From: Planctomycetaceae bacterium
GTDB lineage: Bacteria > Planctomycetota > Planctomycetia > Pirellulales > Thermoguttaceae
Length of the DNA: 8,125 bases
NCBI GenBank assembly: GCA_031283515.1
Contig: JAITBS010000243.1
Span: 1 to 8,125, forward strand
Direction: 5' to 3'
Every line of letters starts with the position of its first letter. The stretch's first letter is position 1. A model generated the notes under the pieces. It had not been told where the DNA came from and made no database searches. It saw nothing but the letters and a program-made list of their open reading frames with translations. A program made the translations under genes and the position numbers. Positions 7,029 to 8,125 of this stretch are shown piece after piece.

Positions 7029-8053
7029 TGTTTTTTTCCTTTCCGATGTTTCTGAATGTCTCTGTCTATTAACGCCCCGAATGCTTCATCAACCGCATTA
7101 GGAGAAATTTCGTCATAGTTTTTAGTTGAGGCAATCTCAATTTTTCCGGATTTACCATGAAAAAGGCTATGAAACAAAATTTGGTTTTCTTGTTTGAGTT
7201 GCAGGTCAAACTCTTCGAGAAGAACATAATCATGAGTTGCGACGAATATTTGTACACCGAGTTGTTGGAGTTCGAGCAAAACATCGACAACAACTTCCAT
7301 CATTTTAGGATTCAAATTCGCTTCCGGTTCATCCCAAAAAAGAACCGAACCTTTTTTCAGGGTTCCATTTTGAATCAACAACCAGAGAAGTCCTAATTTA
7401 CGAAAACCTTCCGCAAGAAGAGTAAATTCCAAAATTCCCTGTTTGTTTCTTAAAAAGAATTCTTCCCCTTTGGTTTCAATTTCGCCTCCCATTATTTTTT
7501 GTAATTTATCGAGCAATAATTGGCGTTGTTTATCAATTGGTGTTTTCAACATGGGCAAAAATGCTTTATCAATAATATCAACATAAATTTTTTCAAAATG
7601 AACTTTATATTCCGTAACCAATGACCGAAACCCTGGAGCATTCGCCAACATATCTTTAACAGGAATATAAACTGATTCTATTTCTTCTTCCAACCATGAT
7701 TTTTTATTTCCAAGCGTATCCCATCCTTCTTGTGCTTTTTCATTGTGGAAAATTTGTAATCCGAGATAAATTTCAGAACCGTCTTGAATTATTTTGAAAA
7801 GTTTGTATTCACTTTTTTGAGAATTTTTCGATTGGTTAATTAAATTTCCTAGTTGTATTGGTAAAAAATTGGCATTGATTAATTCGGCGAGATTACTACG
7901 ATTTTTTGTTACGGAACATGCGGAATAGGCGGTTTTTAAGAGATGAGTTTTACCGGTTCCGTTTTCGCCGATAAAAACATTGATTCCCGACGAAAATGGA
8001 ATTTCGAGATGTTGAAACGCGGTAAAATTTTCAAATTTGATTTTGGTGAGCAT
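7025..8053 (-). CDS. AAA family ATPase (ABC/SMC-like, AAA_21 type), probable defence-module ATPase
   Basis: A 342-aa cytoplasmic P-loop ATPase of the ABC/SMC-like class found in OLD-, RloA- and Septu-type systems. The start MLTKIKFENFTAF is typical of RecF/SMC-like proteins. Walker A is GENGTGKTH (29-37). LLAEGFRKLGLL (212-223) stands where ABC proteins carry their signature. Walker B is VLFWDEPEANLNP (237-249, Asp241 and Glu242), and the switch histidine is in ATHD (272-275). Residues about 40-200 form a variable insert without a long coiled coil. No Toprim domain follows the ATPase as in OLD nucleases; the effector appears to be the separate downstream protein. The C-terminus is basic (KHRKGKKQ). 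Likely role: a nucleotide-dependent sensor or switch controlling its partner, inferred from architecture and coupling. The frame stays open upstream of 8053 to the window edge (24 codons), so a longer form cannot be excluded, but the start matches the family. ATPase call is strong, biological role uncertain. Confidence 0.9.
   Translation of the reverse strand: MLTKIKFENFTAFQHLEIPFSSGINVFIGENGTGKTHLLKTAYSACSVTKNRSNLAELINANFLPIQLGNLINQSKNSQKSEYKLFKIIQDGSEIYLGLQIFHNEKAQEGWDTLGNKKSWLEEEIESVYIPVKDMLANAPGFRSLVTEYKVHFEKIYVDIIDKAFLPMLKTPIDKQRQLLLDKLQKIMGGEIETKGEEFFLRNKQGILEFTLLAEGFRKLGLLWLLIQNGTLKKGSVLFWDEPEANLNPKMMEVVVDVLLELQQLGVQIFVATHDYVLLEEFDLQLKQENQILFHSLFHGKSGKIEIASTKNYDEISPNAVDEAFGALIDRDIQKHRKGKKQ
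7037..7042 (-). promoter_or_regulatory. Shine-Dalgarno site of the nuclease-like gene
   Basis: AAAGGA on the minus strand lies 8 bases before the ATG at 7028, within the last codons of the ATPase gene. It supports that start. It stands out because the other minus-strand genes here have no clear ribosome site, and it fits coupled translation at the ATGA overlap. Confidence 0.6.
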
Positions 8054-8125
8054 TTTGCGTGATTTTCCGAACTCTTTTGGTAACTCTTGGTCAATACCAT
8101 CGCCAACAAAAGATATTTTACAATA

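Overview
The window looks like a moderately AT-rich planctomycete chromosome. The main clue is a protein of the DUF1559 / H-X9-DG prepilin-like family, which is greatly expanded in Planctomycetes and their relatives. Supporting clues are an LptB lipopolysaccharide-export ATPase (so an organism with an outer membrane), a secreted-looking M16C metallopeptidase, and starts that mostly lack a Shine-Dalgarno sequence. The assignment rests on family knowledge; no database search was possible.

Layout. Positions 71-1075 (+) hold a DUF1559 gene that has lost its N-terminal prepilin helix and start codon, so it is probably a pseudogene or a silent cassette. Positions 1076-1796 contain no convincing gene but are packed with repeats: an element of about 300 bp bounded by perfect 19-bp inverted repeats, a large hairpin with arms made of 7-bp units, three small hairpins, nine tandem 21-bp units with a variable 6-base window, and a compound stem-loop. 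Everything after that is on the minus strand. In transcription order (right to left) it is: an ABC-type AAA ATPase (8053-7025), a small putative PD-(D/E)XK nuclease (7028-6543) overlapping it by ATGA, an M16C/PreP-like zinc peptidase (6518-3507) 24 bp further on, a second copy of the 7-bp-unit hairpin, and lptB (3146-1797) behind its own sigma70-like promoter.

How the genes fit together. The ATPase and nuclease are translationally coupled, and the nuclease gene is strikingly AT-rich. They look like a two-component ATPase plus effector module of the kind used in anti-phage defence. This is the best candidate here for a little-described system, but the function is inferred. The M16 peptidase and LptB look like ordinary envelope or proteostasis genes. 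The M16 gene may be co-transcribed with the module simply because of the short gap.
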